A stretch of 64,000 nt of DNA from Brevundimonas naejangsanensis DSM 23858 (lineage in GTDB: Bacteria; Pseudomonadota; Alphaproteobacteria; Caulobacterales; Caulobacteraceae). The notes under the pieces are model-generated. The model searched no databases. It saw only the letters and a list, made by a program, of their open reading frames with translations, and was not told the origin of the DNA. The stretch lies in the NCBI RefSeq assembly GCF_000421705.1, contig NZ_ATXN01000005.1:62001-126000 (forward strand), given 5' to 3'. Below are positions 47,415 through 56,996 of this stretch, piece after piece (the first letter of the stretch is position 1; each line of letters begins with the position of its first letter). Made by a program: the position numbers and the translations under genes.

Positions 47415-47804
47415 ATGCCCGCCGCCTCCGCCATCCGCACCCTAGTCGTCGATGATCAGCTGACGATGCGCTCTTTAGTCCGCGCCAGTCTGCAGCAGAT
47501 CGGCGTGCGTGACATCGAGGAGGCGCCCGACGGCGAGGCGGCCCTGCGCTCGCTGCTGGCGCAGCCTGTCCATCTGGTGATCTCGGACTTCAACATGCCG
47601 AATCTGGACGGCCTCAGCCTGCTGCGCGCCATTCGGGCGCATCCGCCGATCTCCAAGACGGCCTTCATCATGCTGACCGGCCGGGCCGACCGCGAGCTGG
47701 TCCAGCGCGCCGTGCAGTTCGGCGTGAACAACTACCTGGTCAAACCCTTCACCACCGCCCAGCTGAAAGAGAAGCTGGAAGCGGTGTTCGGCCCGCTGAC
47801 GTGA
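47415..47804 (+). CDS. cheY: CheY response regulator, second copy
   Basis: 129 residues, one receiver domain with Asp13-Asp14 and phospho-acceptor Asp58 (VISDFNMPNLDGLSL), plus Lys in YLVKPFTTAQ. Position matches cheYII of Caulobacter. Overlaps cheD by four bases with a GTG start (GTGA). Confidence 0.92.
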   Translation: MPAASAIRTLVVDDQLTMRSLVRASLQQIGVRDIEEAPDGEAALRSLLAQPVHLVISDFNMPNLDGLSLLRAIRAHPPISKTAFIMLTGRADRELVQRAVQFGVNNYLVKPFTTAQLKEKLEAVFGPLT

Positions 47805-48346
47805 TCGGCGCGGCTGTTCAGGAGCCGGTCGAGCGGCGCGTGCACGTGGGGCAGGGCGATCACTATGTGTCGTCCGATCCCGACGTCGTGCTGACGACGG
47901 TTCTGGGCAGCTGCGTGGCCCTGTGCCTGCGCGACCCGGAGGCGGGGGTCGGGGGGATGAACCACTTCCTGCTGCCCGAAGGCGCCGGGGCCGAGAGCGG
48001 GGCCAGCCGCCGTTACGGCGCCTATCTGATGGAAGTCCTGATCAACGACGTGCTGAAGGCGGGCGGGCGGCGCGAACGGCTGGAGGCCAAGCTGTTCGGC
48101 GGCGGCCGGATGTTCGACGCCCTGACCGACATCGGGTCGGCCAACGCCGACTTCGCCGAGAAGTTTCTGGCGGACGAGGGCATTCCCGTCGTCAGCCGCA
48201 GTCTGAGGGGCGCCGGCGGGCGTCGTATTCACTATTGGCCGGTCAGCGGTCGGGCGCGTCAGCGCGTGGTGACGGACGGCGCCAGCCTGCCGCCCGCGAC
48301 GCCGCCGCCGACGCCTGTCGCTGCCGGGGATCTGGAGCTGTTCTGA
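47801..48346 (+). CDS. cheD: Chemoreceptor glutamine deamidase CheD
   Basis: 181 residues, GTG start. Cys38 in TVLGSCVALCLRD and His55 in GGMNHFLLP are the Cys-His pair of CheD deamidases. KLFGGGRMFD and IHYWPVSGRARQRVV are further family motifs. It deamidates receptor glutamines. The C-terminal tail past the domain ends in GDLELF, echoed by the end of the next protein (GVLQLF). Overlaps cheU by one base (TGATG). Confidence 0.94.
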   Translation: MIGAAVQEPVERRVHVGQGDHYVSSDPDVVLTTVLGSCVALCLRDPEAGVGGMNHFLLPEGAGAESGASRRYGAYLMEVLINDVLKAGGRRERLEAKLFGGGRMFDALTDIGSANADFAEKFLADEGIPVVSRSLRGAGGRRIHYWPVSGRARQRVVTDGASLPPATPPPTPVAAGDLELF

Positions 48347-48720
48347 TGGCTGAAACAGACAATCGCGACCTGCTGGCCGCCATGGCGGCGGAGCTGTCGG
48401 ACATCCGCGCCGAGATCGAGGCGGCGGGCGGGCTGGTGTCCGAGGTGCTACGCCAACTGCCGGCCGAGACGCGGCTGGGTTATCTGACGCGCAGCCAGAG
48501 TTTCGATGTCCTGTCCCAGCGGATCGGGGCCCTGGCCGGACTGGCGCAGGCCGTGGCCGAGGAGCAGCCGATGGACACGGCCCTGGCGGCCCTGCCCCTG
48601 GCCGAGATGGCCGAGCGGATGCAGGAAACGGCCCACCGCGCCCGCCCCTCGGCGGCGCCCGCCGACGATCCGGACGAGGCGTCCGGCGCCTCGGCGTCGG
48701 GCGTGCTGCAACTGTTCTGA
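48346..48720 (+). CDS. cheU: Chemotaxis protein CheU (Caulobacter-type, unknown function)
   Basis: 124 residues, mainly helical (AMAAELSDIRAEIEAAGGLV, then QRIGALAGLAQAVAEEQPMD), ending in an acidic, Ser/Ala-rich tail and VLQLF. No domain recognised. Its place between cheD and the third cheY matches cheU of the Caulobacter che operon. The C-terminal pentapeptide resembles that of the CheD encoded next to it. Three bases separate it from the next gene. Confidence 0.75.
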   Translation: MAETDNRDLLAAMAAELSDIRAEIEAAGGLVSEVLRQLPAETRLGYLTRSQSFDVLSQRIGALAGLAQAVAEEQPMDTALAALPLAEMAERMQETAHRARPSAAPADDPDEASGASASGVLQLF

Positions 48721-48723
48721 GCG

Positions 48724-49311
48724 ATGGCCGAGGACCGCATCAATCTGGAGCAGTCGACGGTGCTGCTGGTCGACGACACGCCGCAGGCGCTGGACATGCT
48801 CGGCTCGATCTTTCAGGGCTTCGGCGTCAAGGAGCAGATCAAACGCCCCTCGGCCGTCGAGGCGGTGAAGGTCCTGCAACAGCGTCCGGTCGATCTGATC
48901 GTCATCGACTGCGGCGATCCTGAGATGGACGGCTACGCCTTCACCCGCTGGCTGCGGCGCGAGACGCCCGCGCCGATGCGCTATACGCCCGTCATCCTGG
49001 TCACGGGCCACGCCTCCCAGTCCAAGGTGCAGGAAGGCCGCGACTGCGGCGTCAGCTTCGTCATCACCAAGCCCCTGACGCCCGCCGTGCTGTTGAAGCG
49101 CATCCTGTGGCTGGCGGGCGATGAGCGCGAGTTCGTCGAGTGCGAGACCTATGTCGGCCCCGACCGGCGCGTCCGTAATTTCGGTCCGCCCGTTGGCATG
49201 ACCGGGCGCCGCAAGGGCGACCTGTCGGCTCACGTCGGCCACGCCGTCGAAGAGAATATGGATCAGGCCGATATCGATATGCTGCTGAAACCGCAGAGGG
49301 TGTCGCTGTGA
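48724..49311 (+). CDS. cheY: CheY-like response regulator with C-terminal extension, third copy
   Basis: 195 residues: a receiver domain (about 10-130) plus a basic, flexible tail of about 60 residues (YVGPDRRVRNFGPPVG). Asp17-Asp18 and Asp62 are present, but the motif after Asp62 is CGDPEMDG rather than xxMPxMDG, with Asp in place of the usual Met. Switch residues Thr (VTGHAS) and Lys (ITKPLTP) are retained. Position matches cheYIII. Overlaps cheE by four bases. Confidence 0.85.
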   Translation: MAEDRINLEQSTVLLVDDTPQALDMLGSIFQGFGVKEQIKRPSAVEAVKVLQQRPVDLIVIDCGDPEMDGYAFTRWLRRETPAPMRYTPVILVTGHASQSKVQEGRDCGVSFVITKPLTPAVLLKRILWLAGDEREFVECETYVGPDRRVRNFGPPVGMTGRRKGDLSAHVGHAVEENMDQADIDMLLKPQRVSL

Positions 49312-49760
49312 CCGAGCCTGTGATCACCCGGATCAAGACCTCTCTGGCGCAGCAGATGGCCCAGCTGGGCGGCCGGACCCTGACCGATATTCAGCGCCGC
49401 GCTGATGAGCGCCTGGGCCGCCACAAGGCCGAGGTCATGGCCGAGATCGAAACCGCCGTTGCGGGGCTGGAAAGCCTGTGCGCAGCACGGCCGCAGGCGC
49501 CCGGCGCCGAAGTCTATCGTCTCGCGTCGCGCGTGGTGGACCTGGCGGGCTTCTTCGATACCGGGCCGCTGTTCGACGCGGGCTACAGCCTGGCCGATAC
49601 AGCCGACCGCATGACGTCTGCGGCGGCCTGGGACTGGCCGCCGGTGCAGGTGCACGTCCAGGCGCTGCGGCTGATCCTCAACGCCGGCTGCGAACGCAAT
49701 GCGGCCACGGAGCACCTTCTGAGCGGCCTGAAGGCCGTGGCGGCGAAGGCAAGAAGCTAG
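49308..49760 (+). CDS. cheE: Chemotaxis protein CheE (Caulobacter-type, unknown function)
   Basis: 150 residues, GTG start overlapping the third cheY. Mostly helical (RIKTSLAQQMAQLGGRTLTD, then VYRLASRVVDLAGFFDTGPL). Its location as last gene matches cheE of the Caulobacter operon, which is described there without a firm function. No family motif recognised. A weak hairpin follows before the convergent dadA. Confidence 0.72.
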   Translation: MTEPVITRIKTSLAQQMAQLGGRTLTDIQRRADERLGRHKAEVMAEIETAVAGLESLCAARPQAPGAEVYRLASRVVDLAGFFDTGPLFDAGYSLADTADRMTSAAAWDWPPVQVHVQALRLILNAGCERNAATEHLLSGLKAVAAKARS

Positions 49761-49762
49761 GC

Positions 49763-49786
49763 TCTTCTCCCACAGGGGGATAAGGG
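49763..49786. terminator. Weak hairpin between cheE and dadA
   Basis: TCTTCTCCCACAGGGGGATAAG, split as TCTTCTCC and GGGATAAG around a short loop with a mismatch. It is a degraded version of the CCCTTCTCCC hairpin at 30107. Termination is plausible for both convergent genes but uncertain. Confidence 0.35.
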
Positions 49787-51043
49787 TCAGCGATATCGCG
49801 CGATGCCCAGGTCGGCCGTCTCGATGTCAGGCGTCTGGCCGCTGATCAGGTCGGCGATGACGCGGGCCGAACCGCAGGCCATGGTCCAGCCCAGCGTGCC
49901 GTGACCGGTGTTCAGGAACAGGTTGTCGAGTTTGGTCTTGCCGATGACCGGGGTGCCGTCCGGCGTCATGGGGCGCAGGCCCGACCAGTAGCTGGCCGCC
50001 TTCAGGTCGCCCGCGCCGGGGAAGAGCGAGCCGACCGAGTGTTCCAGCGTATTGCGGCGGCGCTCGGGCAAGGCGTCCGAGAAGCCGGCGATCTCGGCCA
50101 TGCCGCCGACGCGGATGCGGTCGCCCAGACGGGTGATCGCCACCTTGTAGCTCTCGTCCATGATGGTCGAGACCGGGGCGGCGGGTTCATTGATGATCGG
50201 GGCGGTGATCGAATAGCCCTTCACCGGATAGACCGGCAGGGTCATGCCCAGCGGCTTGACCATCATCGGCGAATAGGACCCCAGCGCCAGCACATAGGCG
50301 TCGGCCGTGACCAGTCCCTTGTCGGTCTTGACCCCGGTGATCCGGCCGCCTTCGGCGACAAGGCCCTGAATGGTCGTGCCGTACTGGAAGGTCACGCCCT
50401 GCGTCGACGCAGCGTGGTCGGCGAGGGCAGTGGTGAATTTGAAGCAGTCGCCCGTCTCGTCACGCGGCAGGCGCAGACCGCCGACGAACAGGTCGCGCGT
50501 GGCCTTCAGGCCCGGCTCGGCGGCGATGCAGCCGTCCTGGTCCAGCACCTCGAACGGCACGCCGCCTTCACGCAGGACCTCGGTGTCCTTGTAGATGCCG
50601 TCCAGCTGCTTCTGCGTGCGGAACAGTTGCAGCGTGCCCTGGGTGCGGTGGTCGTATTCAAGATCCAGTTCTGCGTTCAACGCCGTCTGCACCACCTGGC
50701 TGTAATCGGCCAGACGCACCATGCGCGCCTTGTTCAGCGCATAGCGGGCCGAGGTGCAGTTGCGCAGCAGCGACAGCAGCCAGCGCACGGTCGGGGCGTT
50801 GATCTGGGGGTGCAGGATCAGCGGGGCGTGGCGCATGAACAGCCACTTCACCGCCTTGGCCGGGATGCCGGGCGCGGCCCAGGGCGAGGAATAGCCGGGC
50901 GAAATCTCGCCTGCATTGGCGAAGCTGGTCTCCAGCGCCGGACCGCTCTGGCGGTCGATGACGGTCACCTCATGCCCCTGGCGGGCCAGGTAGTGGGCGG
51001 TGGTTACGCCGATCACGCCGGCGCCGAGGATTGCGATCTTCAT
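49787..51043 (-). CDS. dadA: D-amino-acid dehydrogenase DadA
   Basis: 418 residues, usual DadA length. N-terminal FAD motif [20 protein letters not shown], then [20 protein letters not shown], the DadA signature. The C-terminal part ([17 protein letters not shown], then [22 protein letters not shown]) is also characteristic. It oxidises D-amino acids, notably D-alanine, at the inner membrane, passing electrons to the respiratory chain. No alanine racemase (dadX) adjoins. The 178-base gap before the next gene holds its promoter. Confidence 0.94.
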   Translation of the reverse strand: MKIAILGAGVIGVTTAHYLARQGHEVTVIDRQSGPALETSFANAGEISPGYSSPWAAPGIPAKAVKWLFMRHAPLILHPQINAPTVRWLLSLLRNCTSARYALNKARMVRLADYSQVVQTALNAELDLEYDHRTQGTLQLFRTQKQLDGIYKDTEVLREGGVPFEVLDQDGCIAAEPGLKATRDLFVGGLRLPRDETGDCFKFTTALADHAASTQGVTFQYGTTIQGLVAEGGRITGVKTDKGLVTADAYVLALGSYSPMMVKPLGMTLPVYPVKGYSITAPIINEPAAPVSTIMDESYKVAITRLGDRIRVGGMAEIAGFSDALPERRRNTLEHSVGSLFPGAGDLKAASYWSGLRPMTPDGTPVIGKTKLDNLFLNTGHGTLGWTMACGSARVIADLISGQTPDIETADLGIARYR

Positions 51044-51221
51044 GGGTCTTGACCTTGCGCGAACCAGACGCGTGGCTCCCTAGACCAGATTTTGCGCCCT
51101 TCACGCAAGTCGCAGTTTGTGTGCGCCGCAATATCGACAGGCTTGATAAGGACGACCTGTGTTGGGCCGATCGCGGCTGATTATTTGCTCAACATATCGG
51201 GCAGGTGCGGCGGGTCTGGCC

Positions 51222-52925
51222 TCAAGAGGATCGGGTCGGGTCGGTCAGCGGTTCTCCATAGTGTCGGTCGCCGTGCAGATTGGCGGCCAGGGGGGCGGTG
51301 GTGCGCTCGATCATGCGGTGCACGACCGGCTTGTCAGGTCCCTGATGCAGGGCGCGGATGCCCTCGTTGATCGAGGCGTCGGCGTGAGTGATGCGCTGGT
51401 TGTGACGGATATAGTCCAGCCAAGTCGGCGTCTGATACTTCTCGACCCAGACTTGGGGTTCGGCCAGGTCGCGCATCAGGCGCCACTGGCGCGCGCCGTC
51501 GCGGCGGCGGATGCGGCGTCGTTCGTCCATCAGGGCCAGGAAGGCGTCGATGTCCTCTTCGCGGATGCGATAGGCGATGGAGACGATGACCGGTCCGCTG
51601 CGCGGCTCGATGGCCAGGGTGGTCTGCGGCTCGGTCCAGCGGCGCAACAGGTCCATGTTCAGATTTGCGGTCGAGGGCAGGGGCACCCTGAATCCGATCA
51701 GGATGCACAGGGTCAGCACGCCCGCGGAGACCGACAGGGCCGTCTCGACCCCATAGGTTTGGGCCAGGGCGCCCCATAACCAGCTGCCGCCCGCCATGCC
51801 GCCGAAGGCCGCCATCTGATAGAGCGCCAGCGCCCGCGCCACGACCCAGCGCGGCACCGACATCTGCACCGTGACGTTGAAACTGGACAGCACCAGCACC
51901 CAGCCCGCCCCGGCGATCATCAACGCCGGCAGGGTGACGGCCAGCCAGGGCGCATAGGCCAGGCCCAGGGCCGCCGCCGCGAAGGCCAGGGCGGCGACGC
52001 GGACGATGGTTTCCGTCTCATATTTCGCTCGCAGCCGGCCGACGAACAGGGCGCCGCCCACCGCGCCCACGCCGAACGAACCCAGCAGCAGGCCGAAGAC
52101 CAGCGGGCCGCCGCCGCTTTCGCGCGCGACCACGGGCATCAGGGCCTGAACCGCGCTGGCGCCGACGCCGAACACCACGGCGCGCAGCAGCACCGCCGTC
52201 ACGCGCGGCGACAGGAAGGCGTAGCGCACGCCCCCCGCCATCGCCGCCAGCAGGCCCTCGCGCGGCAGGGTCTGCTTGGGCCGGTCGGGCTTCCAGCGGA
52301 ACAGCACGACCAGCAGGCCCAGATAGCTGACGGCGTTGACGGCGAAGGCGGCCGCCGCCCCCGCCGCCGCCACGATCAGGCCGCCCAGCGCCGGGCCGAC
52401 GCTGCGCGCCATGTTGAAGCCCATGGAGTTGATGGTTACGGCCCCGGCCAGGTCCTCACGCGGGACCATGTCGCCGACCGACGCCTGCCACGCCGGGCCG
52501 TTGAAGGCGACGCCGCAGCCGATCAGGAAGGTGAAGGTCAGCAGCACCCAGGGCGTGATCCAGCCCATCCAGGTCATCGCCGCCAGCCCCGCTGAGACCA
52601 GAAGCATGAAGGTCTGCGCCGCCAGCATGATCCTGCGCCGGTCCACCGTGTCGGCCAGCGCCCCGGCCGCCAGCGACAGCAGCATGATCGGCAGGGTGAC
52701 CGAGGCCTGCACCAGGGCGACCATCTGGGCCGAGGCGATGGAGGTCATCATCCATGCGGCGCCGACCGACTGGATCAGCCCGCCGAAATTGGTGACCAGG
52801 CTGGTGATCCACACCGCCCGGAAAATCGGGTGCCGCAGCGGCGCCAGCGCCGAGGGGCGCCCGGGCGGGACGGGCGCAGGGCCAGAGGGGGCGGCGGAAG
52901 TCGGAGCGTCGGCGGTTGAACTCAT
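51222..52925 (-). CDS. MFS_3-type exporter with C-terminal soluble domain
   Basis: 567 residues. About 12 membrane segments (1-420; start [23 protein letters not shown] motif [18 protein letters not shown]) resemble EntS-like exporters of the MFS_3 family. Residues about 430-545 form a soluble domain ([20 protein letters not shown], then [19 protein letters not shown]), which occurs in one branch of this family and looks like a ferredoxin-like (monooxygenase/Dabb-type) fold. Substrate unknown. Divergent from trhO. Confidence 0.86.
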   Translation of the reverse strand: MSSTADAPTSAAPSGPAPVPPGRPSALAPLRHPIFRAVWITSLVTNFGGLIQSVGAAWMMTSIASAQMVALVQASVTLPIMLLSLAAGALADTVDRRRIMLAAQTFMLLVSAGLAAMTWMGWITPWVLLTFTFLIGCGVAFNGPAWQASVGDMVPREDLAGAVTINSMGFNMARSVGPALGGLIVAAAGAAAAFAVNAVSYLGLLVVLFRWKPDRPKQTLPREGLLAAMAGGVRYAFLSPRVTAVLLRAVVFGVGASAVQALMPVVARESGGGPLVFGLLLGSFGVGAVGGALFVGRLRAKYETETIVRVAALAFAAAALGLAYAPWLAVTLPALMIAGAGWVLVLSSFNVTVQMSVPRWVVARALALYQMAAFGGMAGGSWLWGALAQTYGVETALSVSAGVLTLCILIGFRVPLPSTANLNMDLLRRWTEPQTTLAIEPRSGPVIVSIAYRIREEDIDAFLALMDERRRIRRRDGARQWRLMRDLAEPQVWVEKYQTPTWLDYIRHNQRITHADASINEGIRALHQGPDKPVVHRMIERTTAPLAANLHGDRHYGEPLTDPTRSS

Positions 52926-53104
52926 GCGGGGCGGCTCCTCGCATGGGCGATACGCGGATGAACCACATGGGACAGGCGGGAACCGACGACGACCATGCGA
53001 TCAATGCACACGGCTTCGGCGGGGGAAGCAAGCCGGGAAACGGTCACTCTGGGTTCCGGATTATTGGCGTCGCGAGGGCGGCGACGGGACGCTATAGGAA
53101 GGCC

Positions 53105-54169
53105 GTGACCGTCCCAGCCGTTCCCTCCCCGTCGCCTTCGGCCCCCTTCACTGTGGCGGCCCTGTATCGTTTCGCAGCCGTGGCCGACCCGGCGGCGCTG
53201 CGCCTGCATCTGCTCGATCTGTGCGGGGATGACGTGCGCGGCACGCTTCTGGTGGCGCATGAAGGGATCAACGGCACCATTGCGGGGCCGCAGGCCGACA
53301 TCGCTCGCGTCATCGACGGGGTGCGGGCCCTGCCGGGCCTCGACCGGCTGGAGCTGAAGTATTCGACGGCCTCGGCCATGCCCTTCCACCGCATGAAGGT
53401 GCGGGTGAAGGCCGAGATCGTCACCATGGGCCAGCCCGACATCGACCCGGTCGAGGGCGTCGGGACCTATGTCTCGGCCCAGGACTGGAACGCCCTGATC
53501 GCCGATCCCGACACCGTCGTCATCGACACCCGCAACGACTACGAAGGCGAGATCGGCGCCTTCGAGGGCGCGGTCCAGCCCAACACCCGCACCTTCCGCG
53601 AGTTCGCCGACTGGTTCCGCACCGAGGGCCGCGCCCTGCTGGACCGCCCGACGCCGCCCAAGGTGGCCATGTACTGCACCGGCGGCATCCGCTGCGAAAA
53701 GGCCACCGCCTTCCTGAAGGCCGAGGGTGTGCGCGACGTGCACCATCTGGAGGGCGGCATCCTGAAGTATCTGGAGACGGTGCCGGAGCCGGAAAGCCTG
53801 TGGCGCGGCGAATGCTTCGTCTTCGACGAGCGGGTGTCCGTGGGGCATGGTCTGGTCGAAGGCGCACACAGCCTGTGCCGCGCCTGCCGCATGCCGGTCA
53901 GCCCTGAGGGGCGGCTCTCGACGCGCTATGTCGAGGGCGTGTCCTGCGACCGCTGCTGGGACAGCCGCGACGTGGCCCAGCGTGAAGGCTACGCCGAACG
54001 GCAGAAGCAGATGCAGATCGCCCGCGCCCGGGGCGTGGCGCACGTGGGGGCGACCTTAACCAACCCTCTCCCGGCGGGAGAGGGCTTGAGCGCACGAGAG
54101 CGCAGCGATCGTTCTGGCGCGACCCGAAGGGCGGCGCGTAGCAGCCAAAGGGTGAGGGGTTTATCCTGA
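53105..54169 (+). CDS. trhO: tRNA uridine(34) hydroxylase TrhO (rhodanese domain), 3' end extended by a repeat
   Basis: 354 residues from GTG 53105; upstream codons run through the divergent gap. N-terminal domain ([35 protein letters not shown]), then a rhodanese domain with [15 protein letters not shown] and the loop [14 protein letters not shown] carrying Cys191. A C-terminal CxxC...CxxC part ([21 protein letters not shown]) follows. It makes 5-hydroxyuridine at the wobble position of tRNA with oxygen. From about residue 320 the reading frame enters a palindromic repeat, so the last 35 residues ([19 protein letters not shown]...) look like translated repeat, not native protein. Confidence 0.9.
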   Translation: MTVPAVPSPSPSAPFTVAALYRFAAVADPAALRLHLLDLCGDDVRGTLLVAHEGINGTIAGPQADIARVIDGVRALPGLDRLELKYSTASAMPFHRMKVRVKAEIVTMGQPDIDPVEGVGTYVSAQDWNALIADPDTVVIDTRNDYEGEIGAFEGAVQPNTRTFREFADWFRTEGRALLDRPTPPKVAMYCTGGIRCEKATAFLKAEGVRDVHHLEGGILKYLETVPEPESLWRGECFVFDERVSVGHGLVEGAHSLCRACRMPVSPEGRLSTRYVEGVSCDRCWDSRDVAQREGYAERQKQMQIARARGVAHVGATLTNPLPAGEGLSARERSDRSGATRRAARSSQRVRGLS

Positions 54170-54292
54170 CCGTCGGCGTAAGCCGTCGCACAACGGCCTT
54201 CGGCCGAGTTTGATCGCGAACCCTCACCCTTTCGCCTTAGCCAATCGCCTCCGGCTCTTGGAGGCTCAAGCCCTCTCCCATCGGGAGAGGGT
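54063..54292. repeat. Large inverted repeat overlapping the end of trhO
   Basis: Outer arms 54063-54090 and 54265-54292 (each a CCCTCTCCC...GGGAGAGGG hairpin followed by CTTGAG) and inner arms 54145-54160 and 54218-54232 (AAAGGGTGAGGGGTT). It supplies the final codons and stop of trhO and most of the 176-base gap before the AidB-like gene, where no gene is seen. Confidence 0.75.
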
Positions 54293-54345
54293 CGCAGCTG
54301 TCGCCCGACCGTGCCATCCTCCTCGCCCAAGTCAGGAGGCTCGCC

Positions 54346-55962
54346 ATGTCCGCCTTTCGTCCCATCGAGCGGCTCGACACCCATGAGGTGGCCAATCAGG
54401 TTCCGCCGCTGGAGGACGTCGACCTGTTCACTGGCGACATGGCTCTGCACGACGCCGTGCGCCATTGGGGCGGAGGAGGCCATGTCGAGCGGCTGACCGA
54501 TCTAGGCCGTCGCTGCGGATCGGCCGAGGTGATCGACTGGGGCGTGCAGGCCAATCGGGTGACGCCTGTGCTGGACACCCACGACCGCTATGGCCGCCGG
54601 ATCGACGAGGTGACGTTCCACCCGGCCTATCATCAGCTGATGGATCTGGGGCTGGGCGCAGGGATCGCCGCCAGCGCCTGGGACGGGACGCCGAACGGGC
54701 ATCTGCTGCACGCGGCCATCCTGTTCCTGACCGGGCAGGCGGACTCGGGGACCAGTTGCCCCATGACCATGACCTACGCCTCGGTCGCGGCGCTTCAGGC
54801 CGATCCGGCCGTGGGCGAGCCGTGGATCAAAGGCGTGCTGTCCGGCCGCTATGACCCGGCGGTGCGTCCGGCGGGCGAGAAGGCGGGCATGACCCTCGGC
54901 ATGGCCATGACCGAGAAACAGGGCGGGTCGGACGTGCGCGCCAACACCACCCGCGCCGAGCCGGTCGGCGAGGACGGCTGGTATAGTCTGATCGGGCACA
55001 AGTGGTTCTGTTCGGCGCCGATGTGCGACGCCTTCCTGACGCTGGCCTATGCGCCGGGCGGGCTGACCTGCTTCATCCTGCCGCGCTGGCTGCCGGACGG
55101 GACGCGCAATGCGGGCTTTCGCGTCATGCGGCTGAAGGACAAGATGGGCGACCGCTCCAACGCCTCGTCCGAGGTCGAGTATCACGGCGCCCTGGCCCAG
55201 CGGCTGGGCGAGGAGGGTCGGGGCGTCGCCACCATCATCCGCATGGTCCAGCATACGCGGCTGGACTGCGTGGTCGGCTCGGCCCTGCAGATGCGCGGGG
55301 CTCTGGCGCAGGCGGTGTGGCACGCCGCCCACCGCACCGCCTTCCAGAAGCGGCTGATCGACCAGCCGATGATGGCCGCCGTCCTGACCGATCTGGCGGT
55401 GGAGAGCGAGGCGGCGACGGCGCTATCGATGCGGCTGGCGGCCACCTTCGATACGGACGACGCCGTGGGGCGACTGCTGACGCCGGTCGCCAAGTACCAG
55501 GTCTGCAAGCGTGCGCCGAACATGATCTATGAGGCGATGGAGGCGCTGGGCGGCGCTGGATACGTCGAGACCGGGCCGATGCCGCGCCTGTTCCGCCAGT
55601 CGCCGCTGAACGCCATCTGGGAAGGCTCGGGCAATGTCATCGCCCTGGACGTGCTGCGCGCGGCGGGACGCGAACCGGAGGCGGTCGAGGCCCTGCGCGA
55701 CTGGCTGGGATCGCAGGCTGGAAAATCCGCCGACTACGACCGCTTCATCGTCGGGCTGGATCTGACGACGAACGAGGCGGGCGCGCGGCTGGCGGTCGAG
55801 CGGCTGGCGCTGGCGGCCCAGGCGGCGGCGCTGCTGGAAATGAACAGTCCCTCGGCCGAGGCCTTCATCGCGCTTCGCCTGCGCCCGCGCGGCATGGCCT
55901 ATGGCGCCTATGAGGCGCAGGTGGATCAGCGGGCGGTGCTGGAGCGGGCGATGCCCGCCTGA
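54346..55962 (+). CDS. AidB-like acyl-CoA dehydrogenase family protein
   Basis: 538 residues, longer than ordinary acyl-CoA dehydrogenases and like AidB. Family features: the long N-terminal part with HDAVRHWGGGGHVERLTDLG, GMAMTEKQGGSDVRANTTRAE for flavin and substrate loop, LKDKMGDRSNASSEVEYHGA, and YEAMEALGGAGYVETGPMPR with RQSPLNAIWEGSGNV. E. coli AidB is an FAD protein of the alkylation response with weak isovaleryl-CoA dehydrogenase activity; the role here is unknown. AGGAGG is seven bases before the ATG. Monocistronic. Confidence 0.9.
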   Translation: MSAFRPIERLDTHEVANQVPPLEDVDLFTGDMALHDAVRHWGGGGHVERLTDLGRRCGSAEVIDWGVQANRVTPVLDTHDRYGRRIDEVTFHPAYHQLMDLGLGAGIAASAWDGTPNGHLLHAAILFLTGQADSGTSCPMTMTYASVAALQADPAVGEPWIKGVLSGRYDPAVRPAGEKAGMTLGMAMTEKQGGSDVRANTTRAEPVGEDGWYSLIGHKWFCSAPMCDAFLTLAYAPGGLTCFILPRWLPDGTRNAGFRVMRLKDKMGDRSNASSEVEYHGALAQRLGEEGRGVATIIRMVQHTRLDCVVGSALQMRGALAQAVWHAAHRTAFQKRLIDQPMMAAVLTDLAVESEAATALSMRLAATFDTDDAVGRLLTPVAKYQVCKRAPNMIYEAMEALGGAGYVETGPMPRLFRQSPLNAIWEGSGNVIALDVLRAAGREPEAVEALRDWLGSQAGKSADYDRFIVGLDLTTNEAGARLAVERLALAAQAAALLEMNSPSAEAFIALRLRPRGMAYGAYEAQVDQRAVLERAMPA

Positions 55963-55990
55963 ATGTCGGAAAAATCGGGCCAGATAGGAC

Positions 55991-56021
55991 GAAGGCCTCG
56001 CGGGGGCTCCGCGAGGCCTTC
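55991..56021 (-). terminator. Terminator of tRNA-Ala copy 2
   Basis: GAAGGCCTCGCG (55991-56002) pairs with CGCGAGGCCTTC (56010-56021), directly behind the 3' end of the tRNA on the minus strand. A T-run lies about 20 bases further on. Convergent with the AidB-like gene, which it may also terminate. Confidence 0.65.
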
Positions 56022-56023
56022 GA

Positions 56024-56099
<76 letters not shown>

Positions 56100-56157
56100 G
56101 TGCCGTATCGGCTGGGTTATGTCGTCGACCGCACCAGACGGAAAGTCTGGAAAGGAC

Positions 56158-56188
56158 GAAGGCCCCGCGGGCGTTCCGCGAGGCCTTC
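56158..56188 (-). terminator. Terminator of tRNA-Ala copy 1
   Basis: GAAGGCCCCGCGG and CCGCGAGGCCTTC form an inverted repeat with one mismatch, in the same place behind the tRNA as the hairpin at 55991. It may instead let part of the transcripts run into copy 2. Confidence 0.6.
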
Positions 56189-56190
56189 GC

Positions 56191-56266
<76 letters not shown>

Positions 56267-56396
56267 GAACCTTTCGGTCGGTCCCGCCGGGAGAGATGGT
56301 CCCTCCCGGCGAGGCGCGGAAACTAGGTCAGGCCGTTTTGAAGATCAAGCGGGTCTGACACATTTTTTTCCGCTTATTTTTCCGAACCTTGACCCT

Positions 56397-56861
56397 TTAG
56401 TCGTCGTCGCGCGACGGCTTGGTCAGCTCTTCGTCGAGATCGTCGTCGTCTTCGTCTTCGATGAAGGGCACGGAATCGTCGTCGTCATCATCCAGGACGT
56501 CGTCGTCATCGTCGCCGTCGGCCGAGCCCATGCCGGCGTCGTCTGCGCCGGGCTCGCCGTCGTCGTCGTCCGGCGTCAGGATCGGCTCATGGCCTTCCTG
56601 GTCGATTTCAGGGGTGGAGCCTTCGGCGTCCTCTTCGTCCTCTTCGGCGTCAGCGGACTTGTCGGCGACCTGATCTTCGGCCTCCTCGTCGTCAGCTGCG
56701 AAGCCGGCGCCGCGACGCGCGCGACGGCTGCGGACGGCTTCTTCCATCGGGTCGAACTCGGTGTCGCACTTGGGGCAACGAGCCGGGCGACGGTTCAGAT
56801 CGTAGAATTTGGCCTGGCAGTTCGGGCAGACCTGCTTTTGGCCCAGTTCGGGATTGGCCAC
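56397..56861 (-). CDS. TIGR02300-type FYDLN acidic protein
   Basis: 154 residues. The N-terminal zinc-ribbon-like part contains [21 protein letters not shown], with four cysteines and the FYDLN motif that names the family. A short basic stretch (RSRRARRG) follows, then a highly acidic Asp/Glu-rich tail to the end. Family confined mostly to alphaproteobacteria; function unknown, cytoplasmic. The Asp-rich tail is encoded by GTCGTC-type runs and looks repetitive. Divergent from aroA. Confidence 0.9.
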   Translation of the reverse strand: MANPELGQKQVCPNCQAKFYDLNRRPARCPKCDTEFDPMEEAVRSRRARRGAGFAADDEEAEDQVADKSADAEEDEEDAEGSTPEIDQEGHEPILTPDDDDGEPGADDAGMGSADGDDDDDVLDDDDDDSVPFIEDEDDDDLDEELTKPSRDDD

Positions 56862-56996
56862 GTGATTAGACCTTCGGCGGGTTTAAGGGGAAAATCGGAA
56901 ATAGGGCGGCTCCCTTGCCACTGGCGGGGGCCGCTGTCAAAAGCCTTCTTTTCCGCGCGTTTCGCGGCCCTCCTGACAACCGGAGCCTGCATCAGG

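Noticed and set aside
56397..56560. GTCGTC-type triplet runs resembling a simple repeat or CRISPR-like array
   Set aside because: They encode the Asp/Glu-rich tail of the FYDLN protein; there are no spacers or regular unit.
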